Positions 8,998-17,205 of a stretch of 64,000 nucleotides of DNA are shown here, piece by piece; within the stretch, counting starts at the first letter, position 1; each line of letters begins with the position of its first letter. The stretch comes from Nocardia alni (lineage in GTDB: Bacteria; Actinomycetota; Actinomycetes; Mycobacteriales; Mycobacteriaceae), in NCBI RefSeq assembly GCF_019038435.1, contig NZ_JAGPOX010000024.1, positions 1-64,000 of the forward strand. Reading direction: 5' to 3'. Both the position numbers and the translations under genes were made by a program. Below the pieces are notes generated by a model. It worked only from the letters and a program-made list of their open reading frames with translations, did not search any database and had not been told where the DNA came from.

Positions 8998-9429
8998 ATG
9001 ACCAGAATGAGGGCCACGCCCGCCGCAGGTCCGGTGCATGAACAATCGTGGGAATCGTTCAGCCGCAACTGGCATGTCGACACTCGACACGCTTTCCACT
9101 GGATCCTTGCGGCGCTGCGACATCCACTGGGACCGGGCAGTCTGGTGGTGGCGATGTCCGCGGACGAATCGCGACGCGCCTCGCTCGGCATCCGTTTCGC
9201 CACCGTGTTGCCGCAAATCACGCCTGCCACCGATCTCGGTGCCGCCGGTGTCGCGGCCTACGCCCAGCGCCGGGGAATCGACACCGCCACGTTCACCGCG
9301 GCACTCGAACCGCTGCTCACGCCCACCATCGTCGGTGCCGAGATCGCACGGTTGTGCGGGGATACCGGCAATCGAGACGAGCTGGGGGAATACCAGCTCA
9401 TCGGCCACGGACTTCACGCGCTCGCGTGA
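8998..9429 (+). CDS. SDR-derived fragment protein lacking Rossmann and catalytic segments
   Basis: 143 residues, started at the ATG 8998 directly after AGGAGGT. WESFSRNWHVDTRHAFHWIL and LGIRFATVLPQITPATDLG resemble the middle and C-terminal parts of actinobacterial SDRs. The glycine-rich cofactor site and the stretch that should hold YxxxK are absent: the chain passes from VVAMSA straight to DESRRASLG. This reads as an SDR that lost its N-terminus and an internal segment. Yet it keeps a strong ribosome-binding site and is 20 bp from the next SDR gene, so it may be expressed as a binding or regulatory subunit (inference). A wholly unrelated small protein remains possible. Confidence 0.55.
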   Translation: MTRMRATPAAGPVHEQSWESFSRNWHVDTRHAFHWILAALRHPLGPGSLVVAMSADESRRASLGIRFATVLPQITPATDLGAAGVAAYAQRRGIDTATFTAALEPLLTPTIVGAEIARLCGDTGNRDELGEYQLIGHGLHALA

Positions 9430-9449
9430 ACGACAAGGAAGAGAAGAAC

Positions 9450-10241
9450 ATGTTGCTCGAAAACAAGACAGTGGTCGTCTACGGTGCGGGCGGGGCGGTC
9501 GGCGGTGCGGTCGCACGCGCATTCGCTCACGAAGGCGCCAGGGTCTTCCTGACCGGGCGAAATATCGACAACGTCAACACCGTCGCCAAGGAGATCTCCG
9601 CTGCGGGCGGGGCCGTCGAGACCGCTGTGGTCGACGCCCTGGACGAGAAGTCTGTCACCGAGCACCTCGCCGCGGTTGTCGCCGACGCCGGTGGTATCGA
9701 CGTGTCGTTCAACGCGACCGGAATCTCGCCGCAAGGGTTGCAGGGAATCCCGTTGGCCGACCTCCCGGTCGAGAACTTCCTGCGGCCGATCACGGCATAC
9801 GCCCAGTCTCATTTCGTGACCGCGAAATCCGCTGCCCGGCACATGATTCCCCGGGGTTCGGGAGTGATCATGATGAACACTCCCGAACCTGCTCGCATCG
9901 CCTTGCCGCTGGTCGGCGGGATGAGCGTCGGCTGGGCGGCGATGGAGGCCCTGAACCGCGCGCTGTCGGCCGAATGGGCCCAGTACGGCGTCCGCTCGGT
10001 CTGCCTGCGCACCACGGGCATGCTCGAGACACCCATCATCCATACCGTGTACGGGCTGCACGCCGACGCGATCGGCATCCCCAAGGACGCCATGATCACC
10101 GGCGCCGCCCAGATGACCCACCGCAAACAGCTCACCGCGCTGGCTGAACTCGCATCGGTCGCGGTATTCCTGGCCTCCGACCAAGCATCCGCGATGACCG
10201 GAACCGTCGCCAACCTCACCGGCGGAATCATCGTCGACTGA
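9450..10241 (+). CDS. SDR-fold protein without the YxxxK active site
   Basis: 263 residues with an intact NAD(P)-binding start, VVYGAGGAVGGAVARAFAHEGARVFLTGRN (cofactor motif near residues 11-18). Where classical SDRs have YxxxK followed by AALEALTRAL, this one has MSVGW followed by AAMEALNRAL. Thus tyrosine becomes Met158 and lysine Trp162, and the catalytic serine region reads MMNTPEPA. Classical hydride-transfer chemistry is therefore unlikely. The ATG at 9450 follows AAGGAAGAG. It lies in a cluster with a sigma factor and a LolA-like protein, and may be a sensor or a non-canonical reductase. Confidence 0.85.
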   Translation: MLLENKTVVVYGAGGAVGGAVARAFAHEGARVFLTGRNIDNVNTVAKEISAAGGAVETAVVDALDEKSVTEHLAAVVADAGGIDVSFNATGISPQGLQGIPLADLPVENFLRPITAYAQSHFVTAKSAARHMIPRGSGVIMMNTPEPARIALPLVGGMSVGWAAMEALNRALSAEWAQYGVRSVCLRTTGMLETPIIHTVYGLHADAIGIPKDAMITGAAQMTHRKQLTALAELASVAVFLASDQASAMTGTVANLTGGIIVD

Positions 10242-10250
10242 CCACGACAC

Positions 10251-10292
10251 GCCCCGGACGCCATCCGCCACACACCGGATGGTGTCCGGGGC
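10251..10292 (+). terminator. Strong stem-loop between the SDR and LolA-like genes
   Basis: The arms at 10251-10267 and 10276-10292 pair over 17 positions with one mismatch, around an eight-base loop. It lies between two same-strand genes only 73 bp apart and has no T-run, so it may act as an attenuator or RNA-processing site as well as a terminator. Confidence 0.6.
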
Positions 10293-10314
10293 AATCGAAG
10301 ACAGGAACACAGCA

Positions 10315-11019
10315 ATGAACGACCTACTCACGACCGCGGTCGCCGCGCACGGCGGTCTGGACCGGTGGAACCGGATCCGGGCGATCAACGTCGACGCCAC
10401 CATCGGCGGAGCCTTCTGGCAGATCAAGGGAAAGGACATGGGGGACGTCCGCGTCGAGGTGGACACCAAACGGGAACGGCTGAGCATGGACTTTCTCGGT
10501 CGAGACCGGCGCTCGCTGTTCGAGACCGACCGGGTCGCCCTGCAGCACCTCGACGGCACCGTGATCGACGTACGCGACGACCCGGAGCGGTCCTTCGACG
10601 GCCACAGTTTCCAAACACCCTGGGACGACCTGCATCTCGCGTACTTCACCGGTGAAGCACTATGGACGTACCTGAACACGCCGTTCCTGTTCACATGGCC
10701 CGGGTTCGTCTGCGAGGAGGTCGCACCCATCGAGGCCGACGGTGAGATATGGCGGCGGCTGCACGTGACCTTCCCCGACCACATCAAGACCCACTCCCGC
10801 AAGCAGGTGTTCTGCTTCGGCCCCGACGGACTGCTGCGCCGCCACGACTTCGCCATCGACATCGTCGACCCGGGCACCGAGTCGCAGCTCCACGCCGCGG
10901 ACTACCGCGACGTCGGGGGCATCATCATCCCGGCCGCCCGGCGGGCCTACACCACCATGGGCGACGATCGGATCGTCCTGGTCGCGATCGACATGTCCGA
11001 CATCACCGTCTCTCGATGA
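10315..11019 (+). CDS. Conserved LolA-like hypothetical protein
   Basis: 234-residue soluble protein with no signal peptide or membrane helix. It begins LLTTAVAAHGGLDRWNRI, a pattern found at the start of many uncharacterised bacterial proteins related to the lipoprotein-carrier (LolA/LppX) half-barrel fold. It then alternates short beta-type segments (DVRVEVDTKRERLSMDF, GTVIDVRDDPERSFDGH). The ATG at 10315 follows ACAGGAA. It stands between the inactive-looking SDR and the ECF sigma gene, 22 bp from the latter, so it is probably co-transcribed. A hydrophobic-ligand-binding role is an inference from fold resemblance only. Confidence 0.7.
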   Translation: MNDLLTTAVAAHGGLDRWNRIRAINVDATIGGAFWQIKGKDMGDVRVEVDTKRERLSMDFLGRDRRSLFETDRVALQHLDGTVIDVRDDPERSFDGHSFQTPWDDLHLAYFTGEALWTYLNTPFLFTWPGFVCEEVAPIEADGEIWRRLHVTFPDHIKTHSRKQVFCFGPDGLLRRHDFAIDIVDPGTESQLHAADYRDVGGIIIPAARRAYTTMGDDRIVLVAIDMSDITVSR

Positions 11020-11041
11020 ACGACACCAGGATAGGCGGATC

Positions 11042-12004
11042 ATGCACACTGTGACTGAGATCAGGACCGAGACCGAGGATTTCGGACGCCTGAGCGAACC
11101 GTACCGACGCGAGCTGATCGCGTATTGCTACCGCATGCTCGGCTCGGCCGAGGAGGCCGAGGAAGTGGTTCAGGACGTCTATCTCGACGCCTGGCGGGCC
11201 TACCGCAGGTTCGAGGGCCGATCGTCGCTGCGCACCTGGCTCTACCGCATCGCGACCCGAGCCTGCTTCAAGGCGCTGGAAAGAAGCAGACACAGGCCGC
11301 TGCCCGCCGATCTCGGCGCCCCCGAGGCGCACCCCGACGCCGGGCTGGCCAAGCGAAGCCCGGAGATACCGTGGCTCCAACCGATACCCGACTTCCTGTT
11401 CACCGCCACCCCGGCCGACCCGGCAACCGTCGTGGTGCAACGACAAACCATGCGCCTGGCCCTGATGGGGGCACTCCAGCAGCTACCACCGCGACAGCGA
11501 GCCGTGCTGATCCTGCGCGACGTGCTGCAATGGCGAGCCGCGGAAGTCGCGGAACTGCTGGAGATGACGACAGCGGCCGTCAACAGCACACTGCAGCGCG
11601 CGCGAGCCCAGGTTCCACTCAGCCAGGACGGTCTGACCGAACCGGACGAACCACGACAGCGAGCCCTGCTCGACCGATACGTCACCGCATTCGCGACCGC
11701 GGACATCGATCAACTCGTCGCGGTACTGACCGAGGACGCGCGATGGGAGATGCCGCCGATCGCGACCTGGTTCGAGGGCCGCGACACCATCCTGGCCTTC
11801 CTGGCCAGGCAGATGCGGATAATCGGTCCGGCCGAACTGGTCGCCACCTCCGCCAATGGACAGCCCGCCTTCGCGGTGTACACCCGCGGCCACGACGGTG
11901 CGCGGCACCCCCACGCACTGCACGTCCTGACGATCGGCGTCGAGGGCGTCTGCAGGGTAGTCGCGTTCCACGGCACCGGGCCGTTTGCCCTGTTCGGACT
12001 CTGA
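11042..12004 (+). CDS. ECF sigma factor with C-terminal SnoaL-like domain (SigG/SigJ-like)
   Basis: 320 residues. Region 2 is at about 20-90 (AYCYRMLGSAEEAEEVVQDVYLDAW and LRTWLYRIATRAC), region 4 at about 135-185 (LPPRQRAVLILRDVLQW, EVAELLEMTTAAVNSTLQRAR). The remaining ~130 residues form an NTF2/SnoaL-like domain (LLDRYVTAFATADIDQLVAVL). ECF factors of this design usually lack a classical anti-sigma factor and are tuned by the C-terminal domain (family knowledge). It is embedded in a cluster of SDR-like genes that it may transcribe. The ATG at 11042 has GGCGGAT upstream. Confidence 0.92.
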   Translation: MHTVTEIRTETEDFGRLSEPYRRELIAYCYRMLGSAEEAEEVVQDVYLDAWRAYRRFEGRSSLRTWLYRIATRACFKALERSRHRPLPADLGAPEAHPDAGLAKRSPEIPWLQPIPDFLFTATPADPATVVVQRQTMRLALMGALQQLPPRQRAVLILRDVLQWRAAEVAELLEMTTAAVNSTLQRARAQVPLSQDGLTEPDEPRQRALLDRYVTAFATADIDQLVAVLTEDARWEMPPIATWFEGRDTILAFLARQMRIIGPAELVATSANGQPAFAVYTRGHDGARHPHALHVLTIGVEGVCRVVAFHGTGPFALFGL

Positions 12005-12016
12005 CCGGGCAAAGGC

Positions 12017-12268
12017 ATGTCCGAACAGGAATTCATCACCCGGCACGACTCCGCGCCGCACGCGGAGCTGCGACTGTTCTGCCAGCTCATGCTTGGTTCG
12101 GCCGATGCCGCCGACCGCCTGATGCACCAGATCTACCACGACCAACAAGAGAATTGGCCAGCGGAACGTATTGGACTGTTCCGCATCGCAGCCGACCTCT
12201 GCGGGGCCCGCCCAGAAGACCGCAACAGATATTGCGTCGGCCCGGGCGACGATATCGGCGGTGAATAG
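12017..12268 (+). CDS. Small sigma-region-2-like protein
   Basis: 83 residues beginning 12 bp after the sigma gene. LRLFCQLMLGSADAADRLMHQIYHD followed by RIGLFRIAADLCG aligns well with region 2 of the upstream sigma factor (YCYRMLGSAEEAEEVVQDVYLD, LYRIATRAC), but the protein stops before any region 4. It could be a decaying duplicate or a small protein that competes for core RNA polymerase. The last 20 residues look non-conserved. Expression is plausible because of the tight spacing. Confidence 0.55.
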   Translation: MSEQEFITRHDSAPHAELRLFCQLMLGSADAADRLMHQIYHDQQENWPAERIGLFRIAADLCGARPEDRNRYCVGPGDDIGGE

Positions 12269-12336
12269 CTCGAGGCCGGGGTCGCGCTCGCGAGGACCAG
12301 CGCCGATAAACGTTTCATTACACAATCTGGAGAATC

Positions 12337-13038
12337 ATGCATATCGGAGTTATCGGTGCCACCGGCACCATCGGCAGCCGCATCGTCACGGAGGCGCTCG
12401 ATCGCGTACACCAGGTCACAGCGTTCAGCCGCGACATCTCCAGCATTCAGGACAGCCGTGAGAACATTCGATGGAAGAGCATCGATGCCACCGATGCCGG
12501 CAGCATCGCCGCGGTCCTCCCTGGCCTCGACGTCCTGATCAGCGGATTCGGAGCCGGCAACGCCGCCAATGACCCAGCCGACGCTGTAGCGCGCGCGATC
12601 AGCGACCCCGGCATCTACGCCCGGGCAGCCGCGGCGCTGCTGACCGCACTGGCAATCCGCCCCCGGATCCGGCTCATTGTCGTCGGCGGCGCCGCGAATC
12701 TCGAGGTCGAGCCCGGATTGGTGTTCGCCGACTCCGACGAGCTTCTCAATGCCGCGATCGACGGCTTCGGCCTGCCCAGGGAGTATGCCGCGGCAATGCG
12801 GGGCCACGGTGACGCGCTGAACCTCTTTCGCACCTCCAACCGGCTCTGGACCTACCTCAGCCCGGCCGTGGAAATCGCCCCCGGCGAGCGTACCGGCCGC
12901 TTCCGGATCGGCGGCGACCAGCCCGTCATGGACGCCGAGGGGCGCAGCCGAATATCCGCCGAGGACGCCGCCGTCGCCATTCTCGACGAGGCGGAGCTTC
13001 CGCGTTTCGTGCAGCGCCGCTTCACCATCGGCTATTGA
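12337..13038 (+). CDS. NAD(P)-binding Rossmann protein, atypical SDR/NmrA-like
   Basis: 233 residues. IGVIGATGTIGSRIVTEAL is the GxxGxxG cofactor site of atypical SDRs (NmrA, YwnB, biliverdin-reductase-B-like). LIVVGGAANLEVEPG and ISAEDAAVAILDEAELP are further subfamily features; there is no YxxxK. The family mostly comprises redox sensors, quinone or flavin reductases. The ATG at 12337 follows GGAGAATC. It is the last gene of the sigma-associated cluster, 68 bp after the small sigma-like ORF. Substrate unknown. Confidence 0.85.
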   Translation: MHIGVIGATGTIGSRIVTEALDRVHQVTAFSRDISSIQDSRENIRWKSIDATDAGSIAAVLPGLDVLISGFGAGNAANDPADAVARAISDPGIYARAAAALLTALAIRPRIRLIVVGGAANLEVEPGLVFADSDELLNAAIDGFGLPREYAAAMRGHGDALNLFRTSNRLWTYLSPAVEIAPGERTGRFRIGGDQPVMDAEGRSRISAEDAAVAILDEAELPRFVQRRFTIGY

Positions 13039-13210
13039 GCATATCCAAAACTTGAAGTACCGAATTTTCAAATCCTGAAAAGAAGTGTGAGACGTGCGAT
13101 CCGATGCCAAGGCACCGGCAGATCGGCCAACGTTTCTGGACACCGGCGCAGCTGGATCGACCGGGAGGCTCAAGCTCGGCGAGGATCCTGCGCACGTGTT
13201 TGCGCGGTGC

Positions 13211-13672
13211 CTACCCCGTAGCGAGCCTGGGTTGTGATTGGTTCGCTTGATGCACAAGGCGATCGACATTGCCGGCGACGTGCTGCAATAGATCGACGAG
13301 CGTGTGGAAGTCCGCGGGTGTCAAACCGTTCATGATCGCGCCCCGCTGCGCCTGCGCGCGTTCGAACAGGTCGTCGTGGGCGGTGCGACCGGCTGCGGTG
13401 AGGGCATAGTCACTGTCGTCGCTTCGGACCACCCAGCCGCGCTCGGCCAACTGCTCCACGTAGGGCACGGTGGCCGGATCGGACTCGTCGAGGAACGGGG
13501 AAACCGCTCGATCGAGGTCGGGTGGCGCCAGGGGTCCGGCGACCGCGAGGGTGTGCAGCAACTGCCAGGACCGGCGAACCAGGCCGTCGGCGGCGAGCAG
13601 GGCGACGAAACTCTCCTCGATGCCCCGATCGATGTGCTCGAGCCAGTAGCCGAACGGTTGGGGAGTGGACAC
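13211..13672 (-). CDS. MarR-like winged-helix protein
   Basis: About 153 residues if started at the GTG 13672, which follows GGAGGT; an ATG at 13690 would add six residues and overlap the divergent gene. SFVALLAADGLVRRSWQLLHTLA, then VEQLAERGWVVRSDDSDYALTAAGRTAHDDLF, has the wing and third-helix layout of a winged-helix regulator. A long acidic linker (LDRAVSPFLDESDPATV) replaces the usual recognition helix region. Its N-terminus faces another MarR gene with starts about 12 bp apart. Function unknown. Confidence 0.65.
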   Translation of the reverse strand: MSTPQPFGYWLEHIDRGIEESFVALLAADGLVRRSWQLLHTLAVAGPLAPPDLDRAVSPFLDESDPATVPYVEQLAERGWVVRSDDSDYALTAAGRTAHDDLFERAQAQRGAIMNGLTPADFHTLVDLLQHVAGNVDRLVHQANQSQPRLATG

Positions 13673-13684
13673 CACTACCTCCAG

Positions 13685-14083
13685 GTGCATGTCTTCTACA
13701 CCCTGAACCGCTTGGGCGCCAAGGGGATCGCGTTTGCCCTCGACTCCGCTCTGTTCGGTGTACTCGACGCGGTCGAGGCCCTCACCGACGCCGCCACGGT
13801 GACCGACATCGCCCACGCCCTCGATGTCGACCAACCGCGTGCAAGCCGCCTTGTCGCTCGCGCTGTGTCCGAGGGACTCCTTCGCCGCGAGGCCGACCAA
13901 GCCGACGCCCGTCGTGTGGTCCTGCGCTTGACCCCCAAGGCTCGCACCGAATTGTCGCGGGTCCACGATGCCCGCCGCGCGGTCTTCGCCCGCACCACCG
14001 CGCAGTGGTCGTCCCGCGAGCGTGCCGAGTTCGCCCGTCTACTCACACGTTTCGTCACCGACTTCGCCCGTACGGTCAGATGA
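13685..14083 (+). CDS. MarR-family transcriptional regulator
   Basis: About 132 residues from the GTG at 13685. VTDIAHALDVDQPRASRLVARAVSEGLLRREADQADARRVVL is a textbook MarR winged-helix block (residues about 38-80), followed by TPKARTELSRVHDARRAVF and a C-terminal dimer helix. No clear ribosome-binding site precedes the GTG, so translation may be leaderless or the start may differ. It is head-to-head with another MarR-like gene, suggesting joint autoregulation through a shared, very short control region. The downstream stretch to 14239 shows no gene. Confidence 0.75.
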   Translation: MHVFYTLNRLGAKGIAFALDSALFGVLDAVEALTDAATVTDIAHALDVDQPRASRLVARAVSEGLLRREADQADARRVVLRLTPKARTELSRVHDARRAVFARTTAQWSSRERAEFARLLTRFVTDFARTVR

Positions 14084-14239
14084 ACGTCGATATTTACGGC
14101 CGCGTCGCGGTGAGATCGAACGCGGCTCACCCGCGCGGGATCGGTTTCAAGAGGAGCGCCGAATTCCAGGAGATGTACTCCACCTTGTGGGACGCGCTCA
14201 GCTGACACCGTGTCCGGCGCGAGTCGTCCCGAGCCATTC

Positions 14240-14254
14240 TGTATACTGTTTATA
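14240..14254. promoter_or_regulatory. Candidate GntR operator, site A (autoregulation)
   Basis: TGTATACTGTTTATA matches TGGATACTGTATCCA, the reverse complement of the perfect site at 15087, at 11 of 15 positions. It lies 24 bp before the GntR start codon. Confidence 0.6.
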
Positions 14255-14277
14255 GTTTAGGGTGAAGGGAATCGACC

Positions 14278-14970
14278 ATGAGCAGGGATCCGAAGGACAC
14301 GCTGGTGCCTCGCGCGTCGCTTGCCGACGCCGTGTACGAGCGCTTGCGCGACGACATCGTGCGCGGCGTCCTGTCCAACGGCTCCAATCTGAACCAGGTA
14401 CATCTCGCCGAGCGGTACGGCGTCAGCCGGATCCCGGTTCGCGAGGCGCTGCGCCGGCTGCAGGCCGAGTCACTGGTCAAGGCGGCCCCCTATCACCAGT
14501 TCGTGGTCTCCAGGCCGACCGTCGACCAGATCCTGGAGCTTGTGGACATCCGGATCGCCCTGGAGGACCATGCCCTGGTGAAGCGGGGCGTCGTGCCGTC
14601 CGACACGATCGACCAGCTCCGGGCGCTCAATGAGCAGATGAAAGGTGAGCGCGGCGAAGAGTTCATGGAACTCGACCGCCGGCTGCACCAGTTGATCGCC
14701 GGCCCCGGGACGATGGTCTCCGAGGTGATCATCGACGTCCGGACCCGGATCCACACCCATCTGGCCAGCATGGTCACCAACGAGCCGGGGCGCAGCACGG
14801 CCACGGCCGAGCACGAGCGCCTGATCGCGGCGCTGTCCGCGGGCGATCTGGAGCGGGCCCGGGAGGTCATGCGGGAGCACGTGATGACCTCGCGGAACTT
14901 CATCCTGTACCGGATCGACAAGAGCGCGGCGGAGCAGGGCCGACGGCCGGCCGAGGAGCAGCGCGGCTGA
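14278..14970 (+). CDS. GntR-family regulator (FadR/FCD subfamily)
   Basis: 230 residues. The N-terminal winged helix (about 10-75) contains AERYGVSRIPVREALRRLQAESLV, the classical GntR recognition segment. The C-terminal FCD effector domain starts near residue 90, with VDIRIALEDHALV, LDRRLHQLI and EHERLIAALSAGDLERAREVMREHV; the histidines in the last two segments usually bind a metal or carboxylate ligand (family knowledge). The ATG at 14278 follows GTGAAGGGA. A similar site sits upstream of this gene, of the dioxygenase operon, of the SSADH-like gene and of the hydrolase/ABC operon, so it is the likely local regulator of the 15-26 kb island. Confidence 0.93.
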   Translation: MSRDPKDTLVPRASLADAVYERLRDDIVRGVLSNGSNLNQVHLAERYGVSRIPVREALRRLQAESLVKAAPYHQFVVSRPTVDQILELVDIRIALEDHALVKRGVVPSDTIDQLRALNEQMKGERGEEFMELDRRLHQLIAGPGTMVSEVIIDVRTRIHTHLASMVTNEPGRSTATAEHERLIAALSAGDLERAREVMREHVMTSRNFILYRIDKSAAEQGRRPAEEQRG

Positions 14971-15068
14971 TCCTCGCGGGCGCGGTGTGCGGCTGGTTCA
15001 TACGCCGTGCCGACAAGCTGCCGCCTGCGGGTCTTCGACGGTGGGGTTCCGGCTCGCTCCACGGAAGG

Positions 15069-15101
15069 TTGACAACAAGCTCTAAGTGGATACAGTATCC
15101 A
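15069..15101 (+). promoter_or_regulatory. Promoter of dioxygenase operon with GntR operator, site B
   Basis: TTGACA at 15069-15074 and TACAGT at 15091-15096 (16-bp spacing) form a sigma-70-like promoter. TGGATAC-A-GTATCCA at 15087-15101 is a perfect 7-bp inverted repeat with one central base, overlaying the -10 box, ideal for repression by the GntR protein encoded just upstream. Confidence 0.75.
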
Positions 15102-15230
15102 ATAATAGCGGATGGAGGAGTCGTGAGCACGCAAGCTCTGGAAGCTGCTTGCCCGCCGGGACCAGCGCGCCCGCCGGGTGCGGAGGAAATCACGAACCAT
15201 CTGGGGAACCAGGGGAGAGGAGCAATCGCG

Positions 15231-16145
15231 ATGCAGATGACATTGCACCATGTGGCGCTGGCCTCGCCGAAGGCGCCGGAGGCGGTGGACTTCTATTCCA
15301 CCGACTGGGGCCTGCACGAGGTCGGTCGGGAGGACGGGACCGTACGCCTGGGTGCCAGCCGGGACGTCGGGGAGGACTACTCCCTTGTGCTGGTCATTTC
15401 CGAGAAGAAGGCGGTCGACCACTTCTGCCTGGTCACCCCGGAGCGGGAGCGCTTCGACGAGGTGCGGGCGCGGATCGAGGAGCGCGGCGTTCCGATCCTC
15501 GAGGACATCCCCTGCTGCCCCGGTATGACCGAGGGATTCCACTTCGTCGACCTGGAAGGCCGACGCGTGGAGTTCGCCCTCCGCACCCCGCCCGCCGAGG
15601 GGCCCGACCCGGCCGAACTGCCGGACGCCGTCCCGGCGTTCCTGGCCCACATCGTGCTCAACTCGGGGAATATCGAGAAGGCCACCGAGTGGTACTGCGA
15701 CATCCTCGGCTTCGCGGTCCGCGAGTGGCGCGCCCAGGACATGTCCTTCCTGTACAGCAACCGCGACCACCACACGGTGGCCTTCAACCGGGCCCCGCAC
15801 CCCTCGCTCAACCACGTGGCCTGGGAGATGCCGGAGCTCAACCAGTTCTTCCGGCACATCGGCCGGGCGAGCAGGACGAAGACCGGGGAGAAGCTCTACG
15901 GCCCCGGCCGGCACGGCCCGGGCGACTACATCTTCTGCTACTTCCTCGATCCGATGGAATTCATCTGCGAATGCGAGACCGACGGCGTCAAGGTCGACGA
16001 TCCCGCGGACTTCCCGTTCCGGGTCCTGGAGTACTCGAAGGAGAGCCTGGACCAGTGGATGGGCGTGCTCTCCGGAGGCAAATCGCCGCGCTTCCGCGAA
16101 GCCGCGCTGGGGCGGCCCGACGAGGGCCTGATCCCCACCGACTGA
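15231..16145 (+). CDS. Type I extradiol ring-cleavage dioxygenase (VOC superfamily)
   Basis: 304-residue two-module vicinal-oxygen-chelate protein. The C-terminal module keeps the Fe(II)/Mn(II) ligands of catechol 2,3-/dihydroxybiphenyl dioxygenases: His140 (LAHIVLNSG), His195 (LNHVAWEM) and Glu247 (EFICECE). It should open a catechol-type ring next to the diol. The ATG at 15231 follows GGGGAGAGGAG. A GTG at 15123 behind GGAGGAG is in frame and would add a 36-residue proline/alanine-rich extension; both starts have good ribosome-binding sites. It is the first gene after the GntR operator, followed by aldolase-like and dehydrogenase genes, so it is probably the ring-cleaving step of the island. 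Confidence 0.9.
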   Translation: MQMTLHHVALASPKAPEAVDFYSTDWGLHEVGREDGTVRLGASRDVGEDYSLVLVISEKKAVDHFCLVTPERERFDEVRARIEERGVPILEDIPCCPGMTEGFHFVDLEGRRVEFALRTPPAEGPDPAELPDAVPAFLAHIVLNSGNIEKATEWYCDILGFAVREWRAQDMSFLYSNRDHHTVAFNRAPHPSLNHVAWEMPELNQFFRHIGRASRTKTGEKLYGPGRHGPGDYIFCYFLDPMEFICECETDGVKVDDPADFPFRVLEYSKESLDQWMGVLSGGKSPRFREAALGRPDEGLIPTD

Positions 16146-16177
16146 ACATCTTGCGTTACGGAAAGGAAATCACTGGT

Positions 16178-17194
16178 ATGCCCACATACACCGAAAGCGA
16201 GTCCAAGGAATGGGCCCGCGAGAACATGCGCGGCGTCTGCAACGTCGTGATGCCGTCCTTCTCCCAGGACATGAAGAAACTGAACGAGCCCGCCATCCGC
16301 CACGACGTGCGCCGGATCAAGGAGCTGGGCTTCTGGGGCTCCCTCGCGGTCTCGGAGTGCGGCACCACGGTGGACGAGTACATCCGGTTCATGGAGATCG
16401 TCAAGGACGAGGGCGGTGAGGACTTCCACCTGGTCGTCCACGCGAACTTCGATGCCGCGGACGACGTTGTCCGGGTCGGGCAGGCCGGCGCCGACGCGGG
16501 CGCCAGCCTGCTGCTGCTCTCGTACCCGCAGACCTTCTACCCGCGTACCGAGCAGGACGTCTACGACTACTCGACCAAGATCATGGACGCCGTCCCGCTG
16601 GCCACCGTGCTCTTCTCGGTGGACCACTGGAACTTCGGCCGGCTGCACCCGGGCCAGCTCTCCCCGCAACTGGTCGGCCGGCTCGCCGACCACCCGCGGG
16701 CGGTTGCCCTCAAGTGCGAGGGCGGCACCGGCAACGGCGCCCACACCGACATGCTCCGGCTCTGCTCGGACCGCCTGCTGATCTCCGACCCGCGGGAGGC
16801 CACCGCTCCCGGTTTCGTGCAGTGGTTCGGCATGCAGTGGATGGGGACCAGCAACTTCCAGTTCTTCGGTGACGCGGTGCCGAGGTACTTCGACCTCATG
16901 CACCAGGACCGCTGGGACGAGGCGATGGAGATCTGGTGGCGGATCCAGCCCGCGCGGGCCGCCCGCCTGGCGTTCTCCCAGAGCTACTCCGGAGCCCACT
17001 ACATCCACCGGGTCGGTTGGAAGTACATGGAGTGGCTGAACGGCTTCAACGGCGGCTCCCTCCGCTCGCCGGCGATGCGCCTCAGCGACGGCGCGATGCG
17101 CCGAATCGCCGAGGGCGCCCTCAAGGCCGGCATCATCGACGAACTCCCCTCCAGCGACCTGACCGAGTTCTACCTCGGCCGCAACCCCGAGTAG
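16178..17194 (+). CDS. DapA/NAL-family aldolase or hydratase-aldolase
   Basis: 338-residue TIM-barrel protein of the dihydrodipicolinate synthase/N-acetylneuraminate lyase family. The Schiff-base lysine is Lys179 in AVALKCEGGTG. The usual GTTGE loop is replaced by SECGTTVDEY, and the tyrosine of the YNVP motif is missing (VLFSVDHWNF). It is therefore not a normal DapA and may act like the pyruvate-releasing hydratase-aldolases of aromatic degradation. The ATG at 16178 follows GGAAAGGAA, 32 bp after the dioxygenase. Placed directly after ring cleavage it could split the cleavage product, which is an inference. Confidence 0.85.
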   Translation: MPTYTESESKEWARENMRGVCNVVMPSFSQDMKKLNEPAIRHDVRRIKELGFWGSLAVSECGTTVDEYIRFMEIVKDEGGEDFHLVVHANFDAADDVVRVGQAGADAGASLLLLSYPQTFYPRTEQDVYDYSTKIMDAVPLATVLFSVDHWNFGRLHPGQLSPQLVGRLADHPRAVALKCEGGTGNGAHTDMLRLCSDRLLISDPREATAPGFVQWFGMQWMGTSNFQFFGDAVPRYFDLMHQDRWDEAMEIWWRIQPARAARLAFSQSYSGAHYIHRVGWKYMEWLNGFNGGSLRSPAMRLSDGAMRRIAEGALKAGIIDELPSSDLTEFYLGRNPE

Positions 17195-17205
17195 GGGCAG
17201 GACAC

